DNA of 53,603 nucleotides, taken from Ruminococcus sp. UBA7013 (lineage in GTDB: Bacteria > Bacillota > Clostridia > Oscillospirales > Ruminococcaceae). The notes under the pieces were generated by a model, which worked only from the letters and a program-made list of their open reading frames with translations, searched no databases and was not told the origin of the DNA. Of the stretch, positions 1 to 8,051 are shown piece by piece (the first letter of the stretch is position 1; each line of letters begins with the position of its first letter). The position numbers were made by a program, and so were the translations under genes. Location: the NCBI GenBank assembly GCA_002449585.1, contig DJXD01000044.1, positions 1 to 53,603 on the forward strand. The letters are read 5' to 3'.

Positions 1-23
1 CTTTAGGCGGGGGAGGACGTCAC
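1..23 (+). mobile_element. Right end of an IS200/IS605-type element (partial)
   Basis: The first 23 bases contain AGGCGGGGGAGGACGTCAC. The same string occurs in reverse complement at 53556-53574 at the other edge of the window, there with the whole hairpin (CCCCGCC, loop, GGCGGGG) visible. GC-rich hairpins ending in a short conserved tail are typical right ends of IS200/IS605 (tnpB-carrying) elements. The body would lie to the left, outside the window, so orientation and family are inferred from the end alone. If a tnpB-type guide RNA is made here, its guide would begin at about position 24. Confidence 0.5.
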
Positions 24-49
24 AATCACCCTCTTTTCTTTTTTATGCA

Positions 50-77
50 CAAAAACAGGCAGAGCCGAAACTCTGCC
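50..77 (-). terminator. Rho-independent terminator
   Basis: Read on the minus strand, a 7-bp stem GGCAGAG/CTCTGCC with a six-base loop is followed by TGTTTTTG. It lies downstream of tRNA-Pro and its first terminator, so it may back that up or end a lost minus-strand gene next to the tRNA. Confidence 0.6.
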
Positions 78-226
78 TTGATAATTTGATATTCTGTTAA
101 GATTGCCATTTTTATACAAATCTTATGAAACGTATCAACTTTGTGTCCGTGTCACAGTTCGTGTCACAGAACCCTGAAATCACCTGCAAATCATGGAATT
201 TTCTGCATATCATGAAAATCATTGCA

Positions 227-270
227 ATAAAAAAATGCCTGTGTTTCAAGCTTTCTCAAAACACAGGCAT
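227..270 (-). terminator. Terminator of tRNA-Pro
   Basis: A 12-bp perfect stem (ATGCCTGTGTTT with AAACACAGGCAT) is followed on the minus strand by seven T. It begins 10 bases beyond the 3' end of the tRNA, so the tRNA is a single-gene transcript. Confidence 0.85.
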
Positions 271-279
271 TTATTATAG

Positions 280-353
280 TCGAGGTGACAGGATTCGAAC
301 CTGCGGCCCCTACGTCCCGAACGTAGTGCTCTACCAAACTGAGCCACACCTCG
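280..353 (-). tRNA. tRNA-Pro (anticodon CGG)
   Basis: The minus strand folds as a full cloverleaf. The acceptor stem is CGAGGTG/CACCTCG, the anticodon stem CTACG/CGTAG encloses the loop TTCGGGA (anticodon CGG), and the T-arm carries GGTTCGAATCC. The discriminator base is A and CCA is not encoded. It reads proline codon CCG. The 3' end points left, toward the IS-like end at the window edge; tRNA 3' ends are common integration sites. Confidence 0.95.
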
Positions 354-386
354 ATAAAATTAAGCACAAATCACTCAACGGATATT

Positions 387-415
387 ATTATAACACAAAA
401 TTGCAGATTTGTAAA
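387..415 (-). promoter_or_regulatory. Promoter of tRNA-Pro
   Basis: On the minus strand, TTTACA (415-410) and TATAAT (392-387) are separated by 17 bases, about 35 bases upstream of the tRNA 5' end. Confidence 0.75.
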
Positions 416-459
416 GAGGTAAAATGCATAAATATCAAAAAACTTTTTTTGCTTTTTTG

Positions 460-488
460 TTGACTTTTTTCTGTAAATATGTTATAAT
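460..488 (+). promoter_or_regulatory. Promoter of citrate synthase gene
   Basis: TTGACT (460-465) and TATAAT (483-488) with a 17-base spacer, 40 bases upstream of the ATG. Confidence 0.8.
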
Positions 489-528
489 TAAATTTGTATA
501 TTCCCAAAACAGATGAAAGGATGATGTT

Positions 529-1896
529 ATGTCACGTTATGATTATGCAGAAGCCGCTTGCCCTCTGATTGATGATCTTGCCGGAATTTGCAAACAAGAA
601 TTCCCAATTGATCCGGAACTATATACAAAATATGATGTCAAGCGTGGGCTGAGAGATCTGAATGGTAAAGGTGTTCTTGCCGGATTGACAAATATAGGAA
701 ATGTGGTTGCTTCTGAAATGATAGATGGTGTCAGTGTGCCTTGTGAAGGCAGATTATATTATAGAGGTATCAATGTGGAAGATCTCGTTTCTGGATTTGC
801 ACAGGATGACAGACCCGGATTTGAAGAAACAACCTATTTATTATTATTCGGGCAGCTGCCAAATCAGAAACAGCTTGCGGAGTTTCAGGAACTGCTTGCC
901 AGTCTTCGCTATCTGCCGGCGATTTTTACTAGAGATGTGATCATGAAAGCTCCTAGTGATAATATGATGAATACACTTGCTAAATGTGTTTTGACTTTGT
1001 ATTCTTATGACAGCCGGGCAAATGATATTTCTATTTCTAATGTACTCAGACAATGTATGTCATTAATCAGTCTGTTTCCGCTGATTTCTGTATATGGATA
1101 TCAGGCATATCATTTCAAGGCAGGAGAAAGCCTGATCATTCGTCAGCCCAAAAAAGAGCTGTCTCTTGCGGAGAATATTTTATATATGCTTCGGGAAGAT
1201 GCGAAATTTACGCCTTTGGAAGCTAAGCTTTTAGATCTTGCGCTGGTGCTTCATGCAGAACATGGCGGCGGAAATAATTCTACGTTTACTGTGCATGTGG
1301 TATCTTCTTCGGGGACAGATACATATTCGGCAATAGCGGCAGCATTAGGATCATTAAAAGGCCCTAAGCATGGCGGCGCAAATATCAAAGTTTGTCAGAT
1401 GTTTGATGATCTGATGGAACATGTCAAAGATTGGGAAGATGAAGACGAACTCCGGGCATATCTGCGTTCCCTTTTGCATAAAGAGGGCTTTGATCATTTG
1501 GGGCTGATTTATGGAATGGGGCATGCTGTTTATTCTATTTCTGATCCAAGAGCGAAAGTATTCAAGAAATTTGTGCAGAAATTATCTGTAGAAAAGGGAC
1601 GGGAAAAAGAATATGAATTATATGCTCGTGTAGAAAGATTAGCATCTGAAGTGATTGCATCAGAGCGGCGAATTTATAAAGGTGTCTGCGCAAATGTGGA
1701 TTTTTACAGCGGTTTTGTTTACAGAATGCTGGGGCTTCCGGAAAAGCTATTTACGCCGATCTTTGCAATTGCCAGAATTTCGGGATGGTCAGCGCATAGG
1801 ATTGAAGAATTGATTAATTCTAATAAAATCATTCGTCCGGCATATAAAGCAATTGTGGATTCTCGTGCTTATGTACCCATGAAGGATAGAATTTGA
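529..1896 (+). CDS. gltA: Citrate synthase
   Basis: This 455-residue cytosolic enzyme condenses oxaloacetate with acetyl-CoA to citrate. The family signature is clear near the C-terminal third: GMGHAVYSISDPRA carries a catalytic His and substrate-binding residues, and upstream HAEHGGG and KGPKHGG match the other active-site His segments. The length fits the long citrate synthases of Clostridia. The ATG is set by AAAGGA 8 bases upstream and the promoter 40 bases upstream. No other TCA genes are next to it, so it may serve the oxidative branch to 2-oxoglutarate and glutamate. The stop codon overlaps the next ATG by one base (TGATG), coupling it to an hsdS fragment. A 2-methylcitrate synthase role cannot be excluded from sequence alone. 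Confidence 0.92.
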   Translation: MSRYDYAEAACPLIDDLAGICKQEFPIDPELYTKYDVKRGLRDLNGKGVLAGLTNIGNVVASEMIDGVSVPCEGRLYYRGINVEDLVSGFAQDDRPGFEETTYLLLFGQLPNQKQLAEFQELLASLRYLPAIFTRDVIMKAPSDNMMNTLAKCVLTLYSYDSRANDISISNVLRQCMSLISLFPLISVYGYQAYHFKAGESLIIRQPKKELSLAENILYMLREDAKFTPLEAKLLDLALVLHAEHGGGNNSTFTVHVVSSSGTDTYSAIAAALGSLKGPKHGGANIKVCQMFDDLMEHVKDWEDEDELRAYLRSLLHKEGFDHLGLIYGMGHAVYSISDPRAKVFKKFVQKLSVEKGREKEYELYARVERLASEVIASERRIYKGVCANVDFYSGFVYRMLGLPEKLFTPIFAIARISGWSAHRIEELINSNKIIRPAYKAIVDSRAYVPMKDRI

Positions 1897-2349
1897 TGAA
1901 GCTGAGAGAAATTTGTAACATCACAATGGGGCAGTCTCCAGCGTCCTCCTCTTACAATGATAAGGGGAGGGGGCTGGCTTTTTTTCAGGGAAATGCGGAT
2001 TTTGGTGAAAAGCATCCTTGTGTGAGAGTATGGTGCGATGCTCCGGAAAAGATTGCACAGCCAGGTGATATTTTGATTTCTGTAAGAGCACCAGTTGGAG
2101 CAATGAATATTGCGGAAAGTGTATGCTGTATTGGTCGGGGGCTAGCGGCATTAACAGCGGATGCTAAAATGATAGATAGAAATTATTTATGGTATGCATT
2201 GCAAAGTCGAAAAAATGAGCTGGACAGGAAGAGCACAGGAAGCACATTCAAAGGTGGATCAGACAAAATCAGCTGTCAATCTCCAGCTCCAAAAATTCCA
2301 GATATTATATGATTCTCTCATGCAGGCGTATTTCCCCCAAACATGTTAA
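1896..2349 (+). pseudogene. Remnant of type I restriction specificity subunit (hsdS-like)
   Basis: The N-terminal part reads as one target-recognition domain of a type I S subunit: KLREICNITMGQSP, then GDILISVRAPVGAMN and STGSTFK, all usual in this family. Just after STGSTFKGG the frame stays open only to 2312 with an unrelated tail. The expected C-terminal ending (LQLQKFQILYDSLMQAYF) continues in another frame and stops at 2349. Thus the gene is frameshifted and lacks the central helical spacer and second recognition domain of a complete subunit. No hsdM or hsdR lies in the window. The ATG at 1896 overlaps the citrate synthase stop, so it is transcribed with that gene. Most likely a decayed relic or a recombination donor for an hsdS elsewhere. 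Confidence 0.75.
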
Positions 2350-2376
2350 TTTTGATCACTTTTTTAGAACAGACTA

Positions 2377-2405
2377 TTGCATTTCTGTGAAAAATGTGTT
2401 ATACT
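2377..2405 (+). promoter_or_regulatory. Promoter of zinc-ribbon/GGDEF gene pair
   Basis: TTGCAT (2377-2382) and TATACT (2400-2405), 17-base spacer, 35 bases before the ATG at 2441. Confidence 0.7.
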
Positions 2406-2440
2406 AAGAAGAGATATTATGAATTAGGAGGAATTTATAA

Positions 2441-3082
2441 ATGTCTTTTTTTGATAAATTAGGCGCAAGCCTGACCAATGCCGGAAGAATCGCCTCTCAA
2501 AATGTCAAAAATATGAGCGATGTCAGCCAGCTGAAAAACGAAATCGAAACAGAAAAGCGCAATATTCAGCAGAATTTTTCTAAAATTGGAAAGCTGTATT
2601 ATGATAAGATGAAAGATCAGCCCGGTGAAGAATTTCGTGAAATGATCTATGCTGTGAGAGATTCTGAACAGCATATTGCTGATCTGGAACGTCAGATTCA
2701 AGTCGTCCGTGCAAGAGAACCGGAGCTTGTTCCTGTTCCGGATACTCCCTCTGCTATGAAAGCATCTGTTGGAAAACCTGCCGGAATGGTTTGCATGAAC
2801 TGCGGTAATACTTATGAAGCCGGGAATACATTTTGTGCGGTATGCGGTCAGAAACTGACTGCACAGTATGCTACCCCCGAAGATGCCGCCGCCGCTCCTG
2901 TTCAAACTGCGGAAGATGTCCGCAAAATTGATGATGCTGTTACACCACCCCCACAGGAAAAAATTTTTGATGCTAAAATCATTTCTCCAGAAGAATCCCG
3001 TTTCCGCATTTGTCCTAACTGTGGTAAAAAAGCAGAAGAGGTAGATCAAAAATTTTGCGCTGAGTGCGGTCATGCATTATAA
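2441..3082 (+). CDS. Zinc-ribbon protein with N-terminal coiled coil
   Basis: A 213-residue protein without signal peptide or membrane helix. Residues about 25-85 are charged and helical with heptad-like spacing (coiled coil). Two zinc ribbons follow: CMNCG...CAVCG in the middle and CPNCG...CAECG at the extreme C-terminus, joined by a linker rich in A and P. This arrangement is common in Firmicutes 'zinc-ribbon domain' proteins with no assigned function. RBS AGGAGG lies 9 bases upstream. The gene ends 32 bases before the sugar-sensor/GGDEF gene, so the two are probably co-transcribed. Function unknown; a scaffold or protein-protein contact role is a guess. Confidence 0.8.
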   Translation: MSFFDKLGASLTNAGRIASQNVKNMSDVSQLKNEIETEKRNIQQNFSKIGKLYYDKMKDQPGEEFREMIYAVRDSEQHIADLERQIQVVRAREPELVPVPDTPSAMKASVGKPAGMVCMNCGNTYEAGNTFCAVCGQKLTAQYATPEDAAAAPVQTAEDVRKIDDAVTPPPQEKIFDAKIISPEESRFRICPNCGKKAEEVDQKFCAECGHAL

Positions 3083-3114
3083 TACAGAATGCAGATGTTA
3101 CGGGAGGTGACACG

Positions 3115-5061
3115 ATGAAAACTCATGTTCATATTGCTGTGATTGTTTCCACGCTGGATGAAGAATATCAAGCAGGTATCCTCAGCGGAATCCGGCAGTA
3201 TGCTTTTGCGAATGGCATTACTCTGGAGCATTTTGCCGCCTTTGCCAATATTGGGGATAATCTCGGCCATGATACAGGAGAATATAATATTTTCTCCCTT
3301 GCCGATTTTCATCAGTTTGATGGGGTCATTCTGCTGATTAATACAATTCAGAATCCGGAATATAGTCATGCTGTGCTGGAACGTGCGCATCATGCAGATG
3401 TACCTGTTGTATGTATTGATAAAGATGATCCGGATTTCTATACAATCTGTATTGATAATCAGAAAGCAATGCAAAATATGGTAGAGCATTTTATTCTACA
3501 TCATGGCTATACAAGAATTAATTATGTATCAGGGCCAGAGAATAATATAGAAAGTCGGCAGAGATTACAGGCGTATCAAAATGTATTGCAGAAATACGGA
3601 ATTCCAATAGAAGAACAGAGAATTTATCATGGAAATTTTCTATCCAGTGACGGAATAGGCGCAGTAGAAAAATTTTTACAAGGGGTACTGCCGCAGGCCA
3701 TTGTATGCGCAAATGATAATATGGCGATTGGTGTCATGAATGCGCTTATGATGCAGGGCATTCGAGTGCCGGAGGATATTGCTGTTTCGGGATTTGATTA
3801 TACTTATCATGCCCGGAATTATGCACCAGCTCTGACATCTGTGAAAAGACCGCTGGAGCGAGTAGGTCAGCTTGCCTGTCGAAAGATCATGAATCATATT
3901 CAGGGGATTTCACAGGAAAAAGATGAAATGATGGAAACACATTGTTGTTTTTCTCAAAGTTGCGGCTGCAATCAAGAAATTCTCATGAATACGGATGAAT
4001 TCAAGAAACGGAATTTTTCAGTATTAGAATCTTTTTCTGTTGATATTTCACTGGTGGGGCGAATGGCATCGGCATTAGTAGGCTGTGACAGTCTGGAGCA
4101 TTATACGGAACGGCTAAAGCCTTTTATTCAGAAAATCAAATGCAAAGAATTTTATCTCTGTCTGTGCGATAACTGGAAGCAGGGTATCATGGCGGATGAG
4201 ACAGAAGAAAATTATTTGATGCATATTCTTTCACCGGATCATTATACAATAGATGGCTATGGCGGAATGATTCTTGTGCCTTTGGCTTATAAAAACGGCA
4301 AGTATTTTGATATGCCGGATTTTCCAGCTGAGGAAATGCTTCCTGGTCTGTTTGATGATGCCAATGAACGGGGCAATTATTATTTCATGCCTTTGCATTT
4401 CGGAGAAAGAGCAATGGGCTATTGTGTGATCAAAGACAGTGAATTCCCTGTCACCAGCAAATTATTTCATAATTTCATGATTAATATTAGCAATTCGCTG
4501 GAAAGTGTCCGGAAAATCATCTGTCTGGACAGAGTGACGCAGAAATTAAATAAATTATATACGATCGATACGCTTGCTAATATTAATAATCGCAATGGAT
4601 TTAAAATAGCTTGCCAGCATGTCTATCAAGAATGCATTGATCAGCAGATTCCTGTGATGCTGATGTTTCTGGATATGGATGGATTGAAATATATTAATGA
4701 TACATTCGGGCATAAGGCTGGAGATAATGCTATTTGCTGTATGGCGGAAGTCATCCGGGAAGCGTGTCAGGGGGAAGAAATTTGCTGTCGATTCGGCGGA
4801 GATGAATTTTTGATCTTTGCGCCGCATTATACAGAACAAAAAGCACAAGCACTCGGCGATCAGATACAGGTACTTCTTACAAATATGAATCAGAGAAAAC
4901 ATTTTTCCTATACGCTCGCCACAAGCCTAGGTTGGCATATTACTGTTCCACAGGCAAACATGAATTTATTCCAGATCGTGACTATTGCGGATAAAGCCAT
5001 GTATGAACAGAAAAAAAGGCATAAAAATTCACGCTATCTGAAAAAATCAGATAAACCCTAA
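3115..5061 (+). CDS. LacI-like ligand-binding domain fused to GGDEF diguanylate cyclase
   Basis: This 648-residue protein starts at the ATG behind GGGAGGTG. Residues 1 to about 275 resemble the periplasmic-binding-protein fold of LacI-type regulators (IAVIVSTLDEEYQAGILSG near the start; later AIVCANDNMAIGVMNAL and DIAVSGFDYT), but there is no DNA-binding helix-turn-helix before it and no signal peptide, so the sensor is cytosolic. A middle region (about 290-470) may be GAF-like. The C-terminal part is a GGDEF domain with DMDGLKYINDTFGHKAGD and an intact RFGGDEF at about residue 559. The product would be c-di-GMP made in response to a sugar or similar ligand. The inhibitory RxxD site before GGDEF is degenerate (QGEE), so product inhibition is probably lost. 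Followed by a strong terminator. Confidence 0.85.
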   Translation: MKTHVHIAVIVSTLDEEYQAGILSGIRQYAFANGITLEHFAAFANIGDNLGHDTGEYNIFSLADFHQFDGVILLINTIQNPEYSHAVLERAHHADVPVVCIDKDDPDFYTICIDNQKAMQNMVEHFILHHGYTRINYVSGPENNIESRQRLQAYQNVLQKYGIPIEEQRIYHGNFLSSDGIGAVEKFLQGVLPQAIVCANDNMAIGVMNALMMQGIRVPEDIAVSGFDYTYHARNYAPALTSVKRPLERVGQLACRKIMNHIQGISQEKDEMMETHCCFSQSCGCNQEILMNTDEFKKRNFSVLESFSVDISLVGRMASALVGCDSLEHYTERLKPFIQKIKCKEFYLCLCDNWKQGIMADETEENYLMHILSPDHYTIDGYGGMILVPLAYKNGKYFDMPDFPAEEMLPGLFDDANERGNYYFMPLHFGERAMGYCVIKDSEFPVTSKLFHNFMINISNSLESVRKIICLDRVTQKLNKLYTIDTLANINNRNGFKIACQHVYQECIDQQIPVMLMFLDMDGLKYINDTFGHKAGDNAICCMAEVIREACQGEEICCRFGGDEFLIFAPHYTEQKAQALGDQIQVLLTNMNQRKHFSYTLATSLGWHITVPQANMNLFQIVTIADKAMYEQKKRHKNSRYLKKSDKP

Positions 5062-5089
5062 CAGCACAATGATCTGTGCTGTTTTTTTT
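5060..5089 (+). terminator. Terminator of GGDEF gene
   Basis: Stem AACAGCACA/TGTGCTGTT (9 bp, six-base loop) followed by a run of T. The stem begins inside the stop codon. Confidence 0.88.
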
Positions 5090-5090
5090 C

Positions 5091-5119
5091 GCATAATCCG
5101 CTTTCTGCCGGATATACTA
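5091..5119 (+). promoter_or_regulatory. Candidate sporulation-type (SigG-like) promoter of spoVAD
   Basis: GCATA (5091-5095) and TATACTA (5113-5119) resemble the -35 (GHATR) and -10 (CATNHTA) elements of forespore sigma G, which drives spoVA in Bacillus. The first -10 base deviates, and the spacer is 17 rather than about 18. No TTGACA-type -35 is present. A guess from short motifs. Confidence 0.35.
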
Positions 5120-5150
5120 ATTGCGAAATCATTCACAAGGAGGTATTTAC

Positions 5151-6167
5151 ATGCGTATCGGATCAAGCATTGTATTCAACAAACCTCGGTCTATCTGGTC
5201 ATTCGCAAGCATTGCCGGACAGAAAGAGGGGCAAGGGCCTATGAAACAATATTTTGACGAAATCGAAAATGATCCCTCTTTTGGCCAGAAAAATTGGGAA
5301 AAGGCAGAAAGCACCCTGCAATCCCGAACACTTCAGCTTGCCATTGAAAAAGGTAATCTTCAGCCTTTTGATATTGATTGTATTGTTGCAGGAGATCTGA
5401 TTAATCAATGCACGGGATCAAGTTTTGCTGTTAGAGATACAAAAATTCCTTTTCTAGGGGTCTATGGGGCATGTTCTACCATGGCTGAAAGTCTGCTTGT
5501 GGCAGGGCTTCTGGTTGATGGAGGATATTCTAATAAATCCGCCGCTGTGACTTCTTCGCATTTTTCAACTGCGGAAAGGCAGTTTCGATTTCCGTTATCC
5601 TATGGCGGACAGCGTACCCCCACAGCCCAATGGACTTGTACCGCCTCCGGTGCAGTGGTACTTGCCGCCGAGGGTGGTGCACCCTTTGTGGTGGGCGGAT
5701 GTATCGGGAAAATTGTCGATCTCGGTGTAACAGATGCTACTAATATGGGTGCGGCAATGTCTCCTGCTGCCGCTGATACTATCATGCGCTATTTGCAGGA
5801 TACCCAAACCCAGCCGGAAGATTATGATGCTATCGTGACGGGTGATCTTGGGAATATCGGCTCTGAACTGCTGATTGATCTGCTTTTGAAACAGGGAATT
5901 GATATTTCTAATAATCATTATGATTGCGGCTCTATGATGTTTGATGATGAAAAACAAGATACGCATGCAGGAGGATCAGGATGCGGCTGTTCTGCGAGCA
6001 TTCTATGTGGCTATTATCTTCCCAAATTACAAAAAAATCAATATCAAAAAATTTTATTTGCGGCAACAGGGGCATTATTATCAGCGATGTCATCCCAGCA
6101 GGGGGAAAGCATACCGGGGATCTGCCATCTGGCAGAGCTGAGAAGTCAGGAGGGAATTGCATGTTAA
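5151..6167 (+). CDS. spoVAD: Stage V sporulation protein AD
   Basis: This 338-residue protein matches SpoVAD from end to end: thiolase-like fold, opening IGSSIVFNKPRSIWSFASI, the segment GVYGACSTMAESLL, and HAGGSGCGCSAS near the C-terminus. In Bacillus SpoVAD sits in the spore inner membrane complex with SpoVAC and SpoVAE and binds dipicolinic acid during uptake. The ATG lies 8 bases after AAGGAGG. The gene overlaps spoVAE by seven bases (ATGTTAA). SpoVAC, normally the first gene of this cluster, is not upstream; a GGDEF gene is there instead. The function therefore depends on a spoVAC elsewhere. Confidence 0.93.
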   Translation: MRIGSSIVFNKPRSIWSFASIAGQKEGQGPMKQYFDEIENDPSFGQKNWEKAESTLQSRTLQLAIEKGNLQPFDIDCIVAGDLINQCTGSSFAVRDTKIPFLGVYGACSTMAESLLVAGLLVDGGYSNKSAAVTSSHFSTAERQFRFPLSYGGQRTPTAQWTCTASGAVVLAAEGGAPFVVGGCIGKIVDLGVTDATNMGAAMSPAAADTIMRYLQDTQTQPEDYDAIVTGDLGNIGSELLIDLLLKQGIDISNNHYDCGSMMFDDEKQDTHAGGSGCGCSASILCGYYLPKLQKNQYQKILFAATGALLSAMSSQQGESIPGICHLAELRSQEGIAC

Positions 6168-6523
6168 TCGGCTTGCTGAAAGCGTTTTTCATCGGCGGAG
6201 TGATCTGTGCAATTGGCCAATTGCTGATTGATTATACTAAATTAACCCCTGCCCGGATTCTGACAGCTTATGTCATTACAGGGGTAATTTTATCCGGAAT
6301 TGGGATTTATCAGCCTTTAATGGATTTTGCAGGAGAAGGGGCAGGCGTACCATTGACAGGATTCGGGCATCTATTGGCCAAGGGTGTCCGGGAAGCGATT
6401 CAAGAGCGTGGAGCGATCGGGATTTTAACAGGAGGATTGACAGCAGCGGCCGGAGGTATCACGGCGGCATTGCTGGCAGGATTGACCGCCTCCCTGATTT
6501 TTAAAAAAAGAATCAAATCATGA
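6161..6523 (+). CDS. spoVAE: Stage V sporulation protein AE
   Basis: A 120-residue, very hydrophobic protein with about four membrane helices, matching the length and composition of SpoVAE (opening LIGLLKAFFIGGVICAIGQL; middle GFGHLLAKGV). It forms part of the dipicolinic acid channel in spore formers. Start ATG 6161 follows AGGAGGGA and overlaps the spoVAD stop, showing translational coupling. A GCCGGC hairpin terminator follows. An upstream in-frame extension exists but runs inside spoVAD and has no ribosome binding site. Confidence 0.92.
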   Translation: MLIGLLKAFFIGGVICAIGQLLIDYTKLTPARILTAYVITGVILSGIGIYQPLMDFAGEGAGVPLTGFGHLLAKGVREAIQERGAIGILTGGLTAAAGGITAALLAGLTASLIFKKRIKS

Positions 6524-6528
6524 AAAAT

Positions 6529-6565
6529 GCCGGCGGATCTTTCTGCCGGCTTGACTTTTTCTTTT
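6529..6565 (+). terminator. Terminator after spoVAE
   Basis: GCCGGC...GCCGGC stem, partly extended by GA/TTC pairing in the loop region, followed by a T-rich tract that also contains the -35 box of the next promoter. Confidence 0.65.
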
Positions 6566-6579
6566 TGTTATGCTATAAT
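6551..6579 (+). promoter_or_regulatory. Promoter of small membrane protein gene
   Basis: TTGACT (6551-6556) and TATAAT (6574-6579), 17-base spacer, 29 bases before the ATG at 6609. Confidence 0.8.
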
Positions 6580-6608
6580 ATTATTATCAACAGAAAGGAA
6601 AGATTTTT

Positions 6609-6866
6609 ATGAATCCTAACAAAAATAGATTGATCATGTATCTGATCATGTTTCCCGGATTTGGGATTATGGGCTTTGGCTCATGTTCAGAATATGCCCT
6701 TGACAGATGGGTGTGCTGGATCATTGGTATTATTATGGTCATTGTTGCTTTTATCTGGGGTGTGAAAAAAATCCGCTGTCCTTACTGCAATTTATTATTA
6801 AACATGAAAATTACATATAGCATGAAATGCCCACGCTGTCAAGCAAGATTAGATAATATCAAATAA
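6609..6866 (+). CDS. Small membrane protein with C-terminal zinc ribbon
   Basis: An 85-residue protein with two hydrophobic segments (about residues 8-26 and 34-52), then a CPYC...CPRC zinc-ribbon pair in the last 28 residues, presumably cytoplasmic. RBS GAAAGGAAAG. It has its own promoter and terminator, so it is expressed as a single gene. I do not recognise a named family; small membrane zinc-ribbon proteins are frequent in Ruminococcaceae and uncharacterised. Confidence 0.75.
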   Translation: MNPNKNRLIMYLIMFPGFGIMGFGSCSEYALDRWVCWIIGIIMVIVAFIWGVKKIRCPYCNLLLNMKITYSMKCPRCQARLDNIK

Positions 6867-6894
6867 CCGCCTGAATCATTCAGGCGGCTTTTTT
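6867..6894 (+). terminator. Terminator between convergent genes
   Basis: Stem CCGCCTGA/TCAGGCGG with a five-base loop, then CTTTTTT on the plus strand. It sits 3 bases from the stop of convergent prfB; on the minus strand it has no T tract, so it serves mainly the plus-strand gene. Confidence 0.88.
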
Positions 6895-6897
6895 AGA

Positions 6898-8019
6898 TTA
6901 ATGATTTTCCAGTGTCCCATGAGACAGGGATTTTAAATAAGCATGAATAAATCCATCAATATCGCCGTCCATGACAGCATTGATATTTCCGTTTTCAAAT
7001 CCCGTTCTGTGATCTTTTGCCAGCGTGTAAGGCATGAATACATAAGATCTGATCTGTGCGCCCCAGCCGATTTCTTTTTGTACGCCCTTAATATCTGAAA
7101 TCTTTTCAAGATGTTCTCTCTCTTTGATCTCTACCAGTTTGGCAATCAACATTTTCATTGCATAATCTCGATTCTGGTATTGGCTTCTCTGCGTCTGGCA
7201 TGATGTCACAATCCCAGTAGGTTTATGAATCAGGCGCACGGCTGAACTTGTTTTATTAACCTTCTGACCGCCTGCACCACTGGAACGATATACTTCCATT
7301 TCAATATCTTTATCAGGAATATCCACTTGCAAATTATCATCCATTTCAGGCATGACTTCCAGAGCCGCAAATGATGTATGCCGCCGGCCAGATGCATCAA
7401 ACGGAGAAACACGGACTAATCTATGCACACCTGCCTCAGATTTCAGATAACCATAGGCATTTTCCCCTTCTACCATGATAGATGCGCTTTTAAGTCCAGC
7501 TTCTTCTCCGTCAAGATAATCTAACAGCTGTACTTTGAAATTATGCCGTTCTGCCCATCTGTTATACATACGATACAGCATTTCCGCCCAGTCCTGCGCT
7601 TCTGTGCCGCCTGCGCCTGCGTGAAATGTCAGAATCGCATTTCTGCTATCATATTCACCAGAAAGCAGCGTTTCCAGATTCTTATTTTCCAGATCCTGCT
7701 TGAATGCTTCCATTTCCGAAACAATTTCCATCTGCATGTCTTCGTCTTCTTCTTCCATGCAAAGCTCAATCATAGTAATAATATCATCAAGCCGGGTCTG
7801 CATTTTTTCATAATCTGCAATTTTATTTTCAAGCTGTTTGGTTTTCTGCAATACTTTCTGAGAATTTTCAAGATCATTCCAAAAGCCTTCTTCTGCGGCC
7901 TGATCCTGCAAATGTTTCAGTTCTTCACGAGCTTTTGCAATATTCAGCACTTCGCCGAGTTCATTCAATTCTTTTCGGAAGCCATTGGCTTCTACTTTAC
8001 ATTCATCCAGTAAAATCAT
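6898..8019 (-). CDS. prfB: Peptide chain release factor 2
   Basis: A 373-residue class I release factor that terminates translation at UGA and UAA. It contains the SPF tripeptide (VRVSPFDASGRRH), which defines RF2 specificity, and the peptidyl-hydrolysis motif SGAGGQKVNKT. RBS AAGGAG lies 11 bases before the ATG. Many bacteria regulate prfB through an in-frame UGA near codon 25 and a +1 frameshift. Here the N-terminus (residues 1-40, ILLDECKVEANG onward) reads through without any UGA, so the gene lacks that autoregulation. It has its own promoter and lies convergent to the small membrane protein gene. Confidence 0.96.
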   Translation of the reverse strand: MILLDECKVEANGFRKELNELGEVLNIAKAREELKHLQDQAAEEGFWNDLENSQKVLQKTKQLENKIADYEKMQTRLDDIITMIELCMEEEDEDMQMEIVSEMEAFKQDLENKNLETLLSGEYDSRNAILTFHAGAGGTEAQDWAEMLYRMYNRWAERHNFKVQLLDYLDGEEAGLKSASIMVEGENAYGYLKSEAGVHRLVRVSPFDASGRRHTSFAALEVMPEMDDNLQVDIPDKDIEMEVYRSSGAGGQKVNKTSSAVRLIHKPTGIVTSCQTQRSQYQNRDYAMKMLIAKLVEIKEREHLEKISDIKGVQKEIGWGAQIRSYVFMPYTLAKDHRTGFENGNINAVMDGDIDGFIHAYLKSLSHGTLENH

Positions 8020-8051
8020 AAATAAATATCTCCTTTGATTTGCTTTTTTTT

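Noticed and set aside
125..463. 112-codon frame crossing tRNA-Pro
   Set aside because: Runs antisense through the tRNA gene and lacks a ribosome binding site.
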